From: Nissolia schottii
Taxonomy: Eukaryota > Streptophyta > Magnoliopsida > Fabales > Fabaceae
Direction: 5' to 3'
Assembly: GCA_003254905.1 (NCBI GenBank)
Contig: QANU01095819.1
Location: 1,574,566-1,638,565 of the forward strand
Length of the DNA: 64,000 nucleotides
The position numbers and the translations under genes are program-made. Shown here piece after piece: positions 12,478 through 24,699 of the stretch. The notes beneath the pieces are model-generated. The model did no database searches. It was not told where the DNA came from and was given only the letters and a program-made list of their open reading frames with translations. Position 1 is the first letter of the stretch. Every line of letters begins with the position of its first letter.

Positions 12478-13044
12478 TCAATCCTGCTTCCTGAGCTGCT
12501 TGTAAAACCTCTTGATGAACTCTTCCGCCGCCTCGTCAACCTGATGCTTGTTGTCATCTTCCTCCTCCCGCAGCGGGAACGGGGAGTCAGTCACCCTGAG
12601 CTGCCTCACCATCGGGCTGCGCCCAAAACCAGGCAGTGCAGGGGACGCCTCCGCCGCCATCTCCAAGACCGCTTTGACGGCATTATTCATGGTAACCGCC
12701 TCGTTATCCTCGAGCGTGGGCGGCGCGTGGGCGCAGGCGAAGAAGTTGTTGTGGTGACGGTGGCGTTTTCCGATGGGGAAGAAGTGGTTGGGAGTGTTGC
12801 TGCAGCTGAACTCGTACTCCCTTGAGGCGGAGAACCGGGGTGGTGGAGGGTTTGAGGAGTGGTGGTGGTGGTGGTGGAACATGAGGTTGGCGATGGCTTT
12901 GCCGGCGAGCTTGCCGCGGCGTTTGAGGACCATGTTGAGGTCCATCATGAGCTTCCCTTTGGTTATGCCCTTTCTAAGCATGAAGAACACCACACGTACC
13001 ATGTTCCACACCTTCTTTGCTATTACTGGCACGTTGCTTTCCAT
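12478..13044 (-). CDS. DUF761 (cotton-fibre-expressed-like) protein, 188 aa
   Basis: A single-exon 188-residue gene. The C-terminus, VDEAAEEFIKRFYKQLRKQD (residues 169-188), is the conserved DUF761 motif. The basic N-terminus (residues 1-50) has the VWNMVRVVFFMLRKG pattern seen in the same family. The middle is low-complexity: a run of six histidines (57-62), a proline run and a His/Arg-rich stretch. DUF761 proteins are small, plant-specific and often induced by elicitors or in fibres; their biochemical function is unknown. The chosen ATG is the first in frame and lies about 170 bp below a TATA-like box, with a pyrimidine-rich leader between. Higher GC content than the flanking DNA also supports coding. 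The molecular role is not assignable. Confidence 0.85.
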   Translation of the reverse strand: MESNVPVIAKKVWNMVRVVFFMLRKGITKGKLMMDLNMVLKRRGKLAGKAIANLMFHHHHHHSSNPPPPRFSASREYEFSCSNTPNHFFPIGKRHRHHNNFFACAHAPPTLEDNEAVTMNNAVKAVLEMAAEASPALPGFGRSPMVRQLRVTDSPFPLREEEDDNKHQVDEAAEEFIKRFYKQLRKQD

Positions 13045-13144
13045 TTTTCCTTCTTCTTTTTTTTAAATGATTATTTATCTCTCTTTTTTTTCCCCTTCCT
13101 TTTTTGAAGTTGTTTGGAGTAATTTGAGAGAGCTTGAGAGAGGA

Positions 13145-13172
13145 GAGAAGAGAAGAGAAGAGAAGAGAAGAG
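13145..13172. repeat. AGAAG pentamer microsatellite in the DUF761 leader
   Basis: About six tandem AGAAG units; on the gene's strand this is a CTTCT tract in the presumed 5' leader. Such pyrimidine-rich leaders are common near plant start sites. Confidence 0.7.
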
Positions 13173-13212
13173 CGATATGGTTGGGTTGTAGAGAGGCCAG
13201 GTGCTGGGGTTA

Positions 13213-13220
13213 TTATATAG
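13213..13220 (-). promoter_or_regulatory. TATA-like box of the DUF761 gene
   Basis: CTATATAA on the minus strand, about 170 bp upstream of the ATG at 13044. Distance and orientation fit a core promoter, but the transcription start is not determined. Confidence 0.5.
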
Positions 13221-13289
13221 TGGGGGAAGCCTAAGGAAAAGGAAGAAAAAATTGTGCCGGTAATATTCTGTTGTATTGAATCCGCACAC

Positions 13290-15431
13290 TATAAATTATT
13301 ATAACTTGCCAGATATGATATACAAATATTAAAACTGTTTTCTTTTGTTAATTTATATTTTTAGCGGAATAATTTTTTAAGACAGTTTAGGATTATTTAA
13401 GAGATCGATTCATCATAGTTTTTATTTTAAAAATTTATACTAAAAGATTCTTATACCTGATATAACATTAAATCATTAAAGTTACATTTTGCCATCAACT
13501 TGAATTTTTTGAAGAAATAATTATTAAGAGTGAATATTCACAATTTATAGAGGGTTTACTTTATGTCTTTATATTTATTTATTATTATAATATTATTTTC
13601 TGACCCGATCATTATTGGCGGGGTACTGCCCTGCCATGCCCCTTTGGAGTTTAATTAGGCCTTAAGGATAGTATCATATGTTGGACCTCTCAAGCAAGCC
13701 ACAATGCTATATTGGGCGCAGCCACTGCCTCACGTGAGTTTGTGATGTTTTGGACTTATTGTGTTCTTTTATTTTATTTTTTTTTTGGTATGTTCTGATT
13801 GGCTGTTGATAACAGTCGCCATGACTAAAAAGTTAAACTCACGTAGTTGAAACGGTCAACAATGATGATTTTAACAGGGACCATTATGTGCAAATAAAAA
13901 ATTGTATGAAATTACTAACACGTACATAGGCGTAATTGGCCGGGGATAGTTAACAAGGAACGGATTAATATCTCGTATAAAGACTTGGATTAGATTTTCA
14001 CTGTTGAAGCAAATATTTTAGTGAATGATTTATAAATACTTTTGTATGTGTTTGATAAGTTTGGAAGCGTGTATTAATTTGATAGGATGACCCAACATAA
14101 AAAAGCATTGATTTGATTTGAACTGAAAAAATTGAGGTTCGTAATCTTTAGAGGGGTAGATTGTGAGTAAATGGTGATCATGGGAAAAATTACATCTCGG
14201 GCCTTACAATCTGTCCCTGCACGCTTTTGTTGTTTTCCTGACTCCTTTGGTCCTTATTTCCCTTTTTCTTGTTAGTTTCTCTAACTCACGGTGCCTCTAG
14301 CCAAATAAGAGTGTTTGGGTGAGATTTGGCTTAAGACCTTCCCTTGTTTCATAATGGGCATTTCCCAAGACCACCAACTTGAACCTTCCTTAAATATGTC
14401 TTGTAGTCAATATCTTCTAATCCTCTTGGCTAAACATGATTAGTACATTTGGTATTGAATCAAGCATCTAAAACTTCTACTTAAGTATTAAAAAGAAATC
14501 AATTTCGGTATTTGTTTTATTCTTGTGAAAATGATTATACTCTTTTATTTCACTTTATTATTTGTATGATCTAATCCACCTGCTAGTTTTCACAGCAATA
14601 TTATTGTTACAATGCACCCTTATAGAGTTTTTCTTTTAATTTTTTTCCAATAAATTTCTCAACTACCTTTTAAGCAACAGATGTTTTGTATCTGCCAAGG
14701 GAGAGAATTTCACTTGGTATTGAAATGAGATACAAAGATAGAGTTGATTGAAGCATTAGATCCATAATACATATAAATTTTATTCCATTAGGTCAAGATT
14801 GGCAATATCTAGCATACATATCTCTCTTTTTTTGGGGTCGTGCTAGAATAAATATATATATCACTGAATACAAACAAAGAAATAGCCACTGACCAAAAAG
14901 AAAGACAAAACCCTCTCAACTCAAGAGAAAGAAAGGCCTACAAAGAACTCAGATGGCCCAAGTTCCAAAAACCCTGATGGGTATAAAGATCAATAAAAAA
15001 ACCATCACAAGGTATAGTTTGGGCATTCTTCCCATGGGCCTTATTCATTCCCCAAAGCCCAAAAGACGACGGTCTCGGACGAAGACAAAGGGTCCGTTTG
15101 GACGGAGGAAATAATATCAACTTTGCTATTTAGACACATGAAATAACGTAGACCCCTTAGCACCCATTCATCTCACAACTCTCTCTACCCTTTCATACGA
15201 TGAAAATCATTTTCAAAAAATATATGAAAAATTTTGATAAGATAATATATATATATATATGTGTGTGTGTGTACACCTTAGTGTAACTAATCCATGAAAA
15301 ATTTTCCGGAGGGGGAAAAAAAAAAAGGTTATGTGGAACAGGTAAATTGAGATACNTGTGGAACAGGTAAATAGAGATACAGAGGCCATGTTCCCCTTAC
15401 TACTACATAGATAAAATTAAAAAGAGCAGAA
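13290..15431. other. Intergenic, no gene seen
   Basis: AT-rich DNA without a supported frame. An (AT)n(GT)n tract lies at 15244-15274. A single n at 15356 sits between two 24-base near-identical copies (see findings). Confidence 0.6.
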
Positions 15432-16040
15432 TCAATTGGTTAGGGTGAGATCATTCATATCCCTAGTAATAGCTGGAATGCAACTTGAGCTACGGGCAAG
15501 GGCACCTTTATTGATCTTAGGGGCAGTACCATCCCTAGGGTTAAAGGACTTGGCTCTTCTACCTTCCATTTTGTTCTTTTTCAGCATCTCCTTCATAGCC
15601 TCAGCTTGGAACAAAACAGGGAAAGCCCTTCCATACTTGTTGAACCTAACACACGCGCTCATGTGGGCCCTCAGCGCTTCCTCCTTACTAATATTTCCTC
15701 CGTTTTTCTCCATCTCTTCCTTAACCGCCTCGGAGCACAAGCCGCACACGAACTTCCCCGAGCAGGTGTTGCGCACGCGCTCTATGTACTGGGGCGTGCA
15801 CTCCTCGCACATGCCGCAGCACTCGCACTTTGCGTCCTCCGCCTCGCTTATGGGCGCGAGTGACGCCACGTCCTCCTCCATCGCGTCCTTCATTATCATC
15901 TCGAACGATATGTCCGAGATGGTGCGTTGGAGGCCGTTATGATGGTCACGTGGCGACGAGGACGGGCATAACTGCCTTGACGTAATTTTGTTGTTGCTTG
16001 TAGAGAAATTGCTTGGCAATGGCTCCCCATGTGGTGCCAT
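15432..16040 (-). CDS. DUF1677 family protein, 202 aa
   Basis: A single-exon gene of 202 residues. Residues from about 70 to 155 form the DUF1677 domain: a cysteine-rich start (CECCGMCEECTPQYI), then CSGKFVCGLCSEAVKEEM, and a helical end with HMSACVRFNKYGR. Spaced Cys pairs suggest zinc binding, which is inference. The N-terminal 60 residues are Ser/Asn-rich and poorly conserved; the C-terminus is basic with a serine-rich patch. DUF1677 proteins are plant-specific and have no settled biochemical role. The start is the first ATG in frame and sits about 117 bp below a TATAAATA box. Confidence 0.88.
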   Translation of the reverse strand: MAPHGEPLPSNFSTSNNKITSRQLCPSSSPRDHHNGLQRTISDISFEMIMKDAMEEDVASLAPISEAEDAKCECCGMCEECTPQYIERVRNTCSGKFVCGLCSEAVKEEMEKNGGNISKEEALRAHMSACVRFNKYGRAFPVLFQAEAMKEMLKKNKMEGRRAKSFNPRDGTAPKINKGALARSSSCIPAITRDMNDLTLTN

Positions 16041-16128
16041 ATATGTTTAAATGAAATAATTAATAGGGTTGGATTTGAGAATATTGTACAATTAATTGTT
16101 ACTACAGTGACTCAATTGTGGAGTAAGC

Positions 16129-16152
16129 TAGGAAGGAAGGAAGGAAGGAAGG
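16129..16152. repeat. (AAGG)n microsatellite in the DUF1677 leader
   Basis: Five to six GGAA units between the TATA box and the start codon of the minus-strand DUF1677 gene. Confidence 0.7.
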
Positions 16153-16156
16153 GTCC

Positions 16157-16164
16157 TATTTATA
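16157..16164 (-). promoter_or_regulatory. TATA box of the DUF1677 gene
   Basis: TATAAATA on the minus strand, about 117 bp upstream of the ATG at 16040, a typical plant TATA position allowing a leader of about 85 bases. Confidence 0.6.
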
Positions 16165-17872
16165 CAAGTTTTCTAATTAGCCTGTAAGACGTATGTGGAT
16201 CGGAGAAACTCGACTGTCACTGTCTGTGATCGTGAACTTGATAGATTTTTCGAGACATATATAGAGTGAGTTAATGAGCTTTTCTAGTATGTCTATATTT
16301 TACGTACAAGTGATCAACCATTGCTTGGTAGTTGTGCCTACAGGAAAAAAAGGTGTGTCAAGCAATGCATGCTTCAAGCTTCACCTGCATGAAATGATTT
16401 CTTTTAATTGCCTCATATCATATATATGCATGCCTTTTATTTTTTTCCTCCTCTACTTTTTCGTGCCTTCCATTTTTCTAGTGGTCTAGGAATAATGTTT
16501 ACATGCTACTTATTTCTACGAAGCAAGGTTTACTCCTATAAACTAACTTACTCAAGCCAAATCATGTAAAGTCTAATGACTTTAAATACCAATAATTTTG
16601 ATAAAAAAAGAAACATATATATTCCATGCCGTAAGAAAGTTGGTTGGCATTAGTAAAAAGGTTATGGTTCCCTTTTGGCAAGTTATTATTTATATGCGGT
16701 CCAATATATACAAGCTAGCATGAGTTAATGGGTAGTCACATGGTGGCATGGTGAAACCATATATACTTGCTTCTACTTTTTTTTATTTTTTTTTTCTGCT
16801 TTGTGTAAGAGCATGATTACATGAAGAAGGAAAGAGACTGGGTATGTGTCACACGAGAGCTTTCTGGCCTCAAACACCAACTTTTCATTTCACGAGGAGA
16901 GCTTAAAAAGGGTGAAAGGAAAGCAATTGAAAGTTAGTTATTTCAATTTTCAACTTTCTAGGAAGATATTTTATTCAATAAAGTTGCAGTCTCAATACGA
17001 GAGGGTCTCGTAACTCTCGTTATAAAAGATATACTTAGTACTGAATTTAAATGGAGGCTCGAAGGTAAAGATGATGCATGTAAGAATAATCTTCATAGAA
17101 ACCATTATCCAACGTAAATCACAAAAGAAATGTAAGAAATAAATATGACCTAAGTAATGCACGTGATCTCTAAAATCACTCATCCACTTTATCATTTCTG
17201 TAGCTGTTTTAGTGTAAAATAATAAACATGTGGCTTCCATAAACTTGATCATTGTAGTACTAAGAAATAGGTAATTAAATGCACGGGTTTTGGCGTGAAA
17301 GTGACGCTTTGTAGCTTAATTGTCACTCATTTTGTAATGGTTAAGAAAGATTACAAACAAATTTTCAATTTCTAAAATGCAGTGACTCATTTTGACTCAT
17401 TTCGGAAACTAGGGCTTAATTTGTTATCTGACTCTCTACAGTGTGAAACTACATGCACGATTGTTCCAAGGGATTTGTAAACAATCACCTTCAAGAGTTG
17501 TAATATTCAACAAATAACCTACCTGTGCATGTAACTTAATTTTGAACAAACATATACATATTGTTAATTGGATTTGAATTTTCTCATTCAAATTTTTGGC
17601 ATTATTATCATATCATGTTAAGGAAGAAAAAAAACAAAAATTAAATAACCAAAAATATATATAAACTGGGGTCTAGATAAATAAACAAAACAACATAGGT
17701 TAACACATTAAGTAGTCTTTACATGCAATATCCATCCAAAGTCTTAGCACCAAAAGACAGCAAAACACCAACCAACAAAGTGTGTCTTAAAAGAGAGTGC
17801 TTCTTCTTCTGCTTCTTGGTCTTTTTAAACACAAAAGGTTCTTCCTATTTTATCTAAACATAATAATAAAGG
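16165..17872. other. Intergenic, including the HD-ZIP III 3' region
   Basis: No supported coding frame. The right-hand few hundred bases must include the 3' untranslated region of the minus-strand HD-ZIP III gene, but no clear polyadenylation signal was chosen. Confidence 0.5.
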
Positions 17873-20800
17873 TCAAACAAAAGACCAGTTCATAAACATA
17901 AAGCAAATACAATGAGCAGTCTCATCTTCATTCAGCACCTTCCAAGCCACTACTCTTTCATAGGAGATAGGTCTCCCCATGCTTGAGAGACAAATACCAC
18001 CTTGAAGGCATGCAAAGCCCTATCAAAAGCAAAAAAATGAAGGGAAATCAGCAGAAAGCACATTAAGGCAAGATCATGTTGAATAAGCCTCATGGAAGAG
18101 GAATCGGTGCTTTATTTAATTAAGATAAAATGAAGTTACTGGACCTGTTGAATAATTTGGGGAAACTCGGAGCAGAGAATCTTTCGGCCATGATCATCAA
18201 ATATTTTCTCCAGAGTTATATCTTGTAGTGCAACTAAGGTAGTCTCCAGCATGTCAAGCCCTGCCTGGTTTGCGAAAGTGAACACCGGCAGCGCCTGCAA
18301 GAAAAACCAAGTTCAATGAATGGACTTTCAAACAATTAGTAACCAGAAGAATCATTATTTGACTTGCGATTCTGACTGATAGAATTCCTTTGGAGTTTCC
18401 TTAGGCAAAAGTCAGAACAAAATCTAGGTAACTCACTATTAACTCGAATAATGTTTGGCTTTAAAAAATACCAGGCAAAAATAGTCCAACTACTACATTA
18501 GAGAAACTGAGTTGCACCACATACAGAGAAGGTACATGACATTGAGAACTGCATGTAAAGTTAACTTGAAATGAATTCCAAGAATACCTTTAGAGTGCAG
18601 CACAGTATTGCATCTGAGTGATGCCACAATGACTTGAGTAGGGATTCGTTCCCCTCATTATTGGATTTAAGCAGCTCAACACCCAAGTAGCACCTACATA
18701 TCAGAACTGTCAAAGAACATCTGTGTGTTTTGAAATACCAGTACAGGAGCTAGAAAATTCTCTCAAGTCTACATATGCAACATACCTAAGTTATCATTAA
18801 CTTGTAGGAAGTATCTCAACACAATCTTTATCGAAGTATCTAATAACAGATTATAAATAACTATTCAAGTATTTTGAAAACCCAAAGAAAAAGGAGTTTA
18901 CACACCTATAGCTATTGCAGATCCAACGAGCAAGAGTTTGTGCTTCAGGAGTACCCAATGGTGTCCTAAGCCCAGCTTGTGAACTCAAGTTTGAAGGTGA
19001 AAGCGCTAATGCAACCCTTTGCACTGATGATATAATGCTGCGAACATATTGGCGAGCCATGGATGCTACATGGTCTTGCATATGACTTTCAAATGCAAAC
19101 TCGAATGCTATTGTCATCACAGATCTCATGGAACCAGAATTTCCTGAATAATCATTCGATGCTTTGTTTCCAGTAGGGCCTATGTCAAGGGCTGATGCAA
19201 GGTCAAGGGTGCGATTTGGGTTGGATGCTTCCTGCAAAATTTGGCATCACAATGATTAAAAAGAGCATTCATATGGTAAATACCGAATACAAACAAAATA
19301 TACTGCTTCAACTATGACTGAGGCTAACCTTTCCAGAGTCAAGTGGAATGATGCGAAATCCAGAAGGCAGAAGAGGGGCATCATCAGCAAAGGATGCATC
19401 AATTGGAGCAAATATAAGTTCAGCACAGGTGCCAACAGCATTCTCATCCATTCCACTACAGAGCTATCAAAACAAATTGAATGAACTATAAGGAAGTACT
19501 CCGAAATTCCAAAAGACCATTGGTAAGAAAAAGCTGCCTCTTTCTGGTAAGAAAGTAAGTAAAAGACCAGAAATCACGGACAGTAAAATGACATATTCTG
19601 TGGGTACAGATCACCATTCATAGTTTCATTTGCTTTCAAGTACAAGGAAATGTCAATAACAATCATATCAACACAACCAAGTGAGCAAAAATGCTATTAC
19701 AATTTTTAAGTTACACATGTTAAAGAAATGACAAACTAACATAACAAGTCAACATACTACTGTGCTTTGAATTTAGATATACATTCAAGTTGCAATTATT
19801 GAAAACCTATAAATAATCCACGTTAACACAACATAAGAATGCCATATTTTGATGAGAATATAATAGGATAACTAAAGCCTTTAATAGTTCAAATCACACA
19901 ACTCAAAAAACTTATGAGCCCTAATATGACTAGTACATCAAACAGCCTAAATGCTTGCTTTCTTAATATAACATCCAGCAAAACGAGCACATCAAGTGTG
20001 AACCATCTTTAAGAGGATGAAGCATACGAGAAGCGACTTACTTGCAAAAGAAACACTTCTCTAGGCATTATCGCTTCCTCAGGAGAATGAGCAATTCCTT
20101 CCAATTTAATGAATTCCAGAAACTGCCATGGAAAAGCAAACAATTTAGAACATCAATAATCATAAAATTCTAAAATAGTTTCATTTCATAATTTTGCACC
20201 AATTTATCACCTCCTCATGCTCAATAGTGTGGGCTAGAGGAAGAATAACTTGACCCCCATAATTTCCAACACGAGATCCTGATAGACTACAAGGACCAAT
20301 TTTAATGGCAGCAGCTGAGTAAGCATCCATGTTGTTGTCTGCCCATTCTGATCTGTGCTCGCGCAGGAACCTCAGCAGGATGGCTGGAGGCACATTCTGA
20401 ACAAAAGAAATGGAACATGACATCAATAGGGGGAAAAATAACAAGGCCAGCCAATGTTAAAACTTAAAATTAACAATATCCCCAAGACCATTTTTTGCTA
20501 AGGAGCACAACAGAACTGAAAAAATAAATAATAAGGAAATTAAATTACAAAATCAATAAGACATGTTCAACAGTTGCTGATTAGAAAGCTTGTTAACTGA
20601 TCAAACAAGTCCCTATATGTCTCATTTGGTAGGAGCAACATTTTGTCAATATATAACAATAATTTCAATGCTGTGGTTCTTTGACATGTGATTCTGGTAG
20701 TCATCCCATTACAATAATTTGAATTCTGTGGTTCTTTTCAATTACACATACCTCAACTACTCATACAAAAACAAGAATATGCATGAACGTCATCAACTAG

Positions 20801-23698
20801 ATGCTTAAAATATAATAGGAGCTACATGTATCTTAGTCTAAAACATGATCTTGCAACAATTAAATAGACATTTTATTTTATAATTTTAGGACCCTCGGTG
20901 AGATTTCTAAGCATCCTGACCTGTAACAGCATTGAAGCTTTGGCACATAAAACTGCATTACTGACAGATGGAAATCCATTGGCAAAGGAAAGATTCAGGC
21001 CCATCAACTTGTCAGGTGATGAATTCACCAGAATTGTAACATCATCAACACCGTCATTGCCGATCATTGACCATCCCTCATCAGTAAACCCATTGAGTGC
21101 CTCATTGAAACCCCTGCCACAAAATCAATGTGAGACTCTAATTTTAGATGCAATAAAACTCTACAAAAAACATGTGCAAAGTAGAATATTAACCGGCTCA
21201 GTCTTTGGCCAAGTGCTCGAAGAGCTGCTGGTCGTCTGCCCCACCCAGTGACATTAGACTGAGAAACTTCATGCGAAATCTGCCTTAGCTGACGTAGGGC
21301 CTGAAAAGAAAGAATAAGGATGTAAGGGAGCCACAACCTTATGCAAGCCCTATAAGCTATAATCTAGGCACTCTTAAGATGATAAATATTGTCTGATTGT
21401 ATAGAATTTAAATAGGATCAGAAATACACATTGTTGTCTATTCATCAGCACTGAAATATAAAATCATACCGCCATTGTTGTCTTCTGAGCCAGCACTGTT
21501 GATGATTCATACAGTGGACGCAATACTTCAGGAACACTCCAAGGCTAGCAATAATACAAACATGCTGAAGTTATTTTGCAGTTAAATAAATATAGTAGTA
21601 ATAACAATTCAATAAAGTCAAATTCATGTACCTCCAAATCCATGTGATCAACAATGTGGATGATGGAACCTCCTCCTTCACAAGGTCTTATCAGGTACCC
21701 ACTAGGCAGCATCTCTGCTCTAACAAAATGCTGCACGGGAGGCATGCTTGGACCATTTTGTGTATTCTTGAGAGACCTCTCACAGACCTAAACCAGGGAT
21801 GATATGAATAATTTAGATGCACTCAGGAGTAGGATTACGTAATATAAAGGTAGGCTAGGTGTTGCACATAGGTCTTTGTTGACTACAATTTCTAGTGAAA
21901 GACAAATCTTAAGTAAGGAATTCTTTGGAGTCACTTACTACTAGGCTTCCATCTTCTAAAACAGATGTGTATCGCAACAACCAGAAGTCTCGAGCAGGTG
22001 CTAGCGTGGTTGGCGCATATAGCTGATTATCAAAGAGCAACACAAGCAAATAAGAGATTTGGTGCCAATCAGTTAAGTTACAGATTCAATTTAATACGAC
22101 TTGAATTTTAATTTACCTGCATATAAAGCAGCTCAATGGTTCCACCATTGGCTGTGGGCAGCACATTCAGAACATCAACAGCTCGGCAATCACGGAACCA
22201 CGAAGGCCGATCTTTGAGGATTTCTGCGACCTGAAGAAAAGTATGGATCATTATGCAATTCATAAACACGAGAAAGAAAACTAGTATAGACATAAATAAT
22301 AAATTCAGAGCACTTACCCTTGTTGGTTCTAGACCCACTAGGCCACAGGCTCGTGCTGCCACACCAGTGCAACCATGAGAAATAGCAACGATTCCAATGG
22401 AATCCGGACCAGGCTGTGTGACATAAGTAATAATTAGTGAAAACATAATATTTTTAAGAATATTTGATCGAGAAAACACACCCCAAATAGAATAAGAACC
22501 ATCAATAACAAAGTGAGTCGTGAGATGGTCAAAAGTTAGGGTTCGAAGTAATCCAAAGTTGAAAATTTCGCCAGTCTTAAACCCTTCCATTGAAGGAATT
22601 GAAAAGTGAAATAACTAACTTATTAACCAATATAAAGAATTATTATTGGGTTACCTTCATTCCAGGCATTTGGACCCACTCAACAGCAGTTCCAGTAGCC
22701 TTTGAAAGAAACTCTGCTAAAGTTTCTTCTGCAATGGACAAAAGCCTGGGAGGAAAGAAATACATGTGATTCTATAAGGCCAAACAATTTTAACACATAA
22801 TAATAATGACAGGAATGGACCACATAATCATTCATATTCCCACTAACCCTGCAGGACTTGCATCCCTAGGGGGATGCTGGTTAGTCAAGCTGCGTTGACC
22901 ACTAGTCACCGCTGATTCACAGCTTGTGTCTTTGGTTGGCAGCGTCGTCTGCAGACAAAACACAATTCTAAATCAACCCTAATGCTTTCAATCAGTGTTT
23001 AACAAATAAAGGGAAGAACAACCAATCCCCATCCCCAGTAACCTCAGTTGCTAAGAAACACAGAAATAAACTAACTAGAAACTAGAAAACTTTAAGAATC
23101 CACACCGTTAAACTACAAAACTTTCTAGTTTCCAACCAACACAGTTGAAAGAGTAGTAAACTAAACACACAACATAAAATCTTACATGTTGGGTATGTTG
23201 GCGAAAGTAACCATTTTCATACACCAATTGGGACACCTGCTTCTGCAACCTATCATTCTCCTCCATCAGCAGCTTGTTCATAGCTGTCAGTTTCCTATTC
23301 ACAGCTTGCAGGCGCAAAGCCTCTTTCCTCTGCTTCTCTCTACATCTGAATTAACAAAAACAACCCACCACAATCATCAACATTAAGGAAACACACACTT
23401 GCCAAGTTCCCTCATCAAGCAAAGTTCCATAAATAGCAGCACAATCAATAGAATATCTACTAGCAAAAGGGTCAAAAATAGAATACCTTCTGTTCTGGAA
23501 CCAAACTTTGATTTGTTTGGGCTCAATGTTGGAGAGGATAGGGCACTCGCGGATGAGCTGCTGGCGGCGAATGGAACTGGGTTTGGGGCAGTCATGATAG
23601 AGCCTCTCGAGGGCCTCAACCTGCTCAGGTGTGTAACGGACATACTTGCCGTTGTCCAATCCAAGTTGTTGCTTACCATCCTTGCAGGACATTGACAT
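17873..23698 (-). CDS. ATHB-15: Class III HD-ZIP transcription factor, ATHB-15/CORONA type, 839 aa
   Basis: Eighteen exons splice in frame to 839 codons: 23487-23698, 23186-23345, 22848-22948, 22655-22745, 22318-22413, 22117-22230, 21939-22022, 21632-21787, 21470-21544, 21194-21300, 20921-21113, 20211-20396, 20042-20122, 19329-19463, 18906-19231, 18588-18693, 18145-18294 and 17873-18019. All introns are GT-AG. Order: homeodomain (about 15-78, WFQNRRCREKQRK), leucine zipper (about 80-115), START domain (about 155-365, with AEETLAEFLSKATGTAVEW) and C-terminal MEKHLA domain ending CICFMFMNWSFV. The N-terminus MSMSCKDGK and overall sequence fit ATHB-15 (CORONA/ICU4) rather than REVOLUTA or PHABULOSA. 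The family controls meristem, vascular and organ polarity in the nucleus and is repressed by miR165/166, whose site is present. Confidence 0.95.
22404..22665 (-). promoter_or_regulatory. miR165/166 target site, split by intron 4
   Basis: In the spliced mRNA, CTGGAATGAAG (22655-22665, end of exon 4) joins CCTGGTCCGG (22404-22413, start of exon 5). Together they form the 21-nt site complementary to miR165/166 inside the START-domain coding region (MPGMKPGPDS). Class III HD-ZIP mRNAs are cleaved here. The site is complete only after removal of intron 4 (22414-22654), so unspliced RNA lacks it. Confidence 0.93.
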
Positions 23699-23713
23699 CG
23701 CTAGAAGCTAACA

Positions 23714-23899
23714 CTACCCCTCAAAAAATTCAAAACACACCCCCCCAGCACACACACACACACACCAGAACGTAGCTACACAAACAAGAAAGCACGAGTC
23801 TCCTTCTGTCTCTTGCTTTTCACGGCAAGAGATAGCTTCCAACACCAGAAAACATGAGAATCTCGCAAGACCAGAGCTTTGGGGAACTACCTCATGCAA
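23714..23899 (-). other. Upstream ORF in the HD-ZIP III leader (61 codons)
   Basis: This frame begins MHEVVPQSSGLARFSCFLVL and ends 15 bases before the HD-ZIP III start codon. Its Cys/Val-rich end comes from a CA microsatellite. If the mRNA includes it, it could reduce main-frame translation. That the mRNA extends this far is inferred from the long leaders usual for this family. Confidence 0.3.
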
Positions 23900-24426
23900 A
23901 GAACATCAACGATCTGAACCCCAGAAACATTCACTGCAACCTTAACCAAAAAAAAGAAAAAAGATACTGGCTTCCTGAGAAAATCGAAAATCCAGAGACC
24001 CCGATTCGATTCAGCTGAAGAGCTTAGAAAAACAAGAGTATCCCTCATGAACCAGCCCCTCGAGGAATCAGAAGGAGGCAGAACAACACCGCTTCACCCC
24101 CGATCTTCATCATGTGGAAGATAGCAATCAGCAAAAGGAAGCAGCTTTAGGTAAATAATCTATTCAAAGTATAGCTGATCTCTGAACCATGGTATTCAAG
24201 GCATCACATAACGAGGTGGAGCAACAAGCGCCATACATAGAAGCAGAACAACAACAGCAATCACAACCAACAACAATTAATAAGATAGTAAGATCATAGT
24301 TAAAAAGCAAAAAAATAAAAAAAGCATTTTTTGGGGGGATTTTCTTTTGATGGTGAAGGAGACAGAGGAAACCCTAGCTAGGTAGCAAAAGTGAAAGGGA
24401 AAAGGGGGGTGGAGAGTGGAGGTTGT

Positions 24427-24446
24427 GGGGTGGGGGTGGGTGGGGG
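24427..24446 (+). promoter_or_regulatory. G-quadruplex-prone run upstream of the HD-ZIP III gene
   Basis: GGGGTGGGGGTGGGTGGGGG consists of four G-runs with single-T loops, a very stable quadruplex pattern. It lies about 730 bp upstream of the HD-ZIP III ATG, so the transcribed template strand is G-rich. Any regulatory effect is inference. Confidence 0.5.
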
Positions 24447-24699
24447 CGAAGTGGAGGAGGGTGGTTTACTTTTTCTTCTTCTTGTTTTCACTCTCAGATT
24501 TGCTCTCTTCATTCCATTGGTTCTTTCACTTTCGGTTCAAATGAAGCACCCCTTTCTTCTTTTTCTTTATTTTATTTTTAACTTATATTATTTGTTTATT
24601 TATTTTCTCAAAAAGAACAGAGCATGTTACTGTTCGGACCAAACTGCCCTTTTTCCCGCGGCGCGGCTGCTCTTCTGACACTTCTGCGACCCCTAAACC

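Noticed and set aside
12544..13107. Plus-strand frames opposite the DUF761 gene
   Set aside because: Shadows of the GC-rich minus-strand coding sequence, no family resemblance.
15436..15942. 168-codon plus-strand frame opposite DUF1677
   Set aside because: Antisense shadow of a gene with a clear conserved domain on the minus strand.
22404..22413. MIR166 precursor
   Set aside because: The GGACCAGGCT word is the antisense of the HD-ZIP III target site, not a hairpin precursor.
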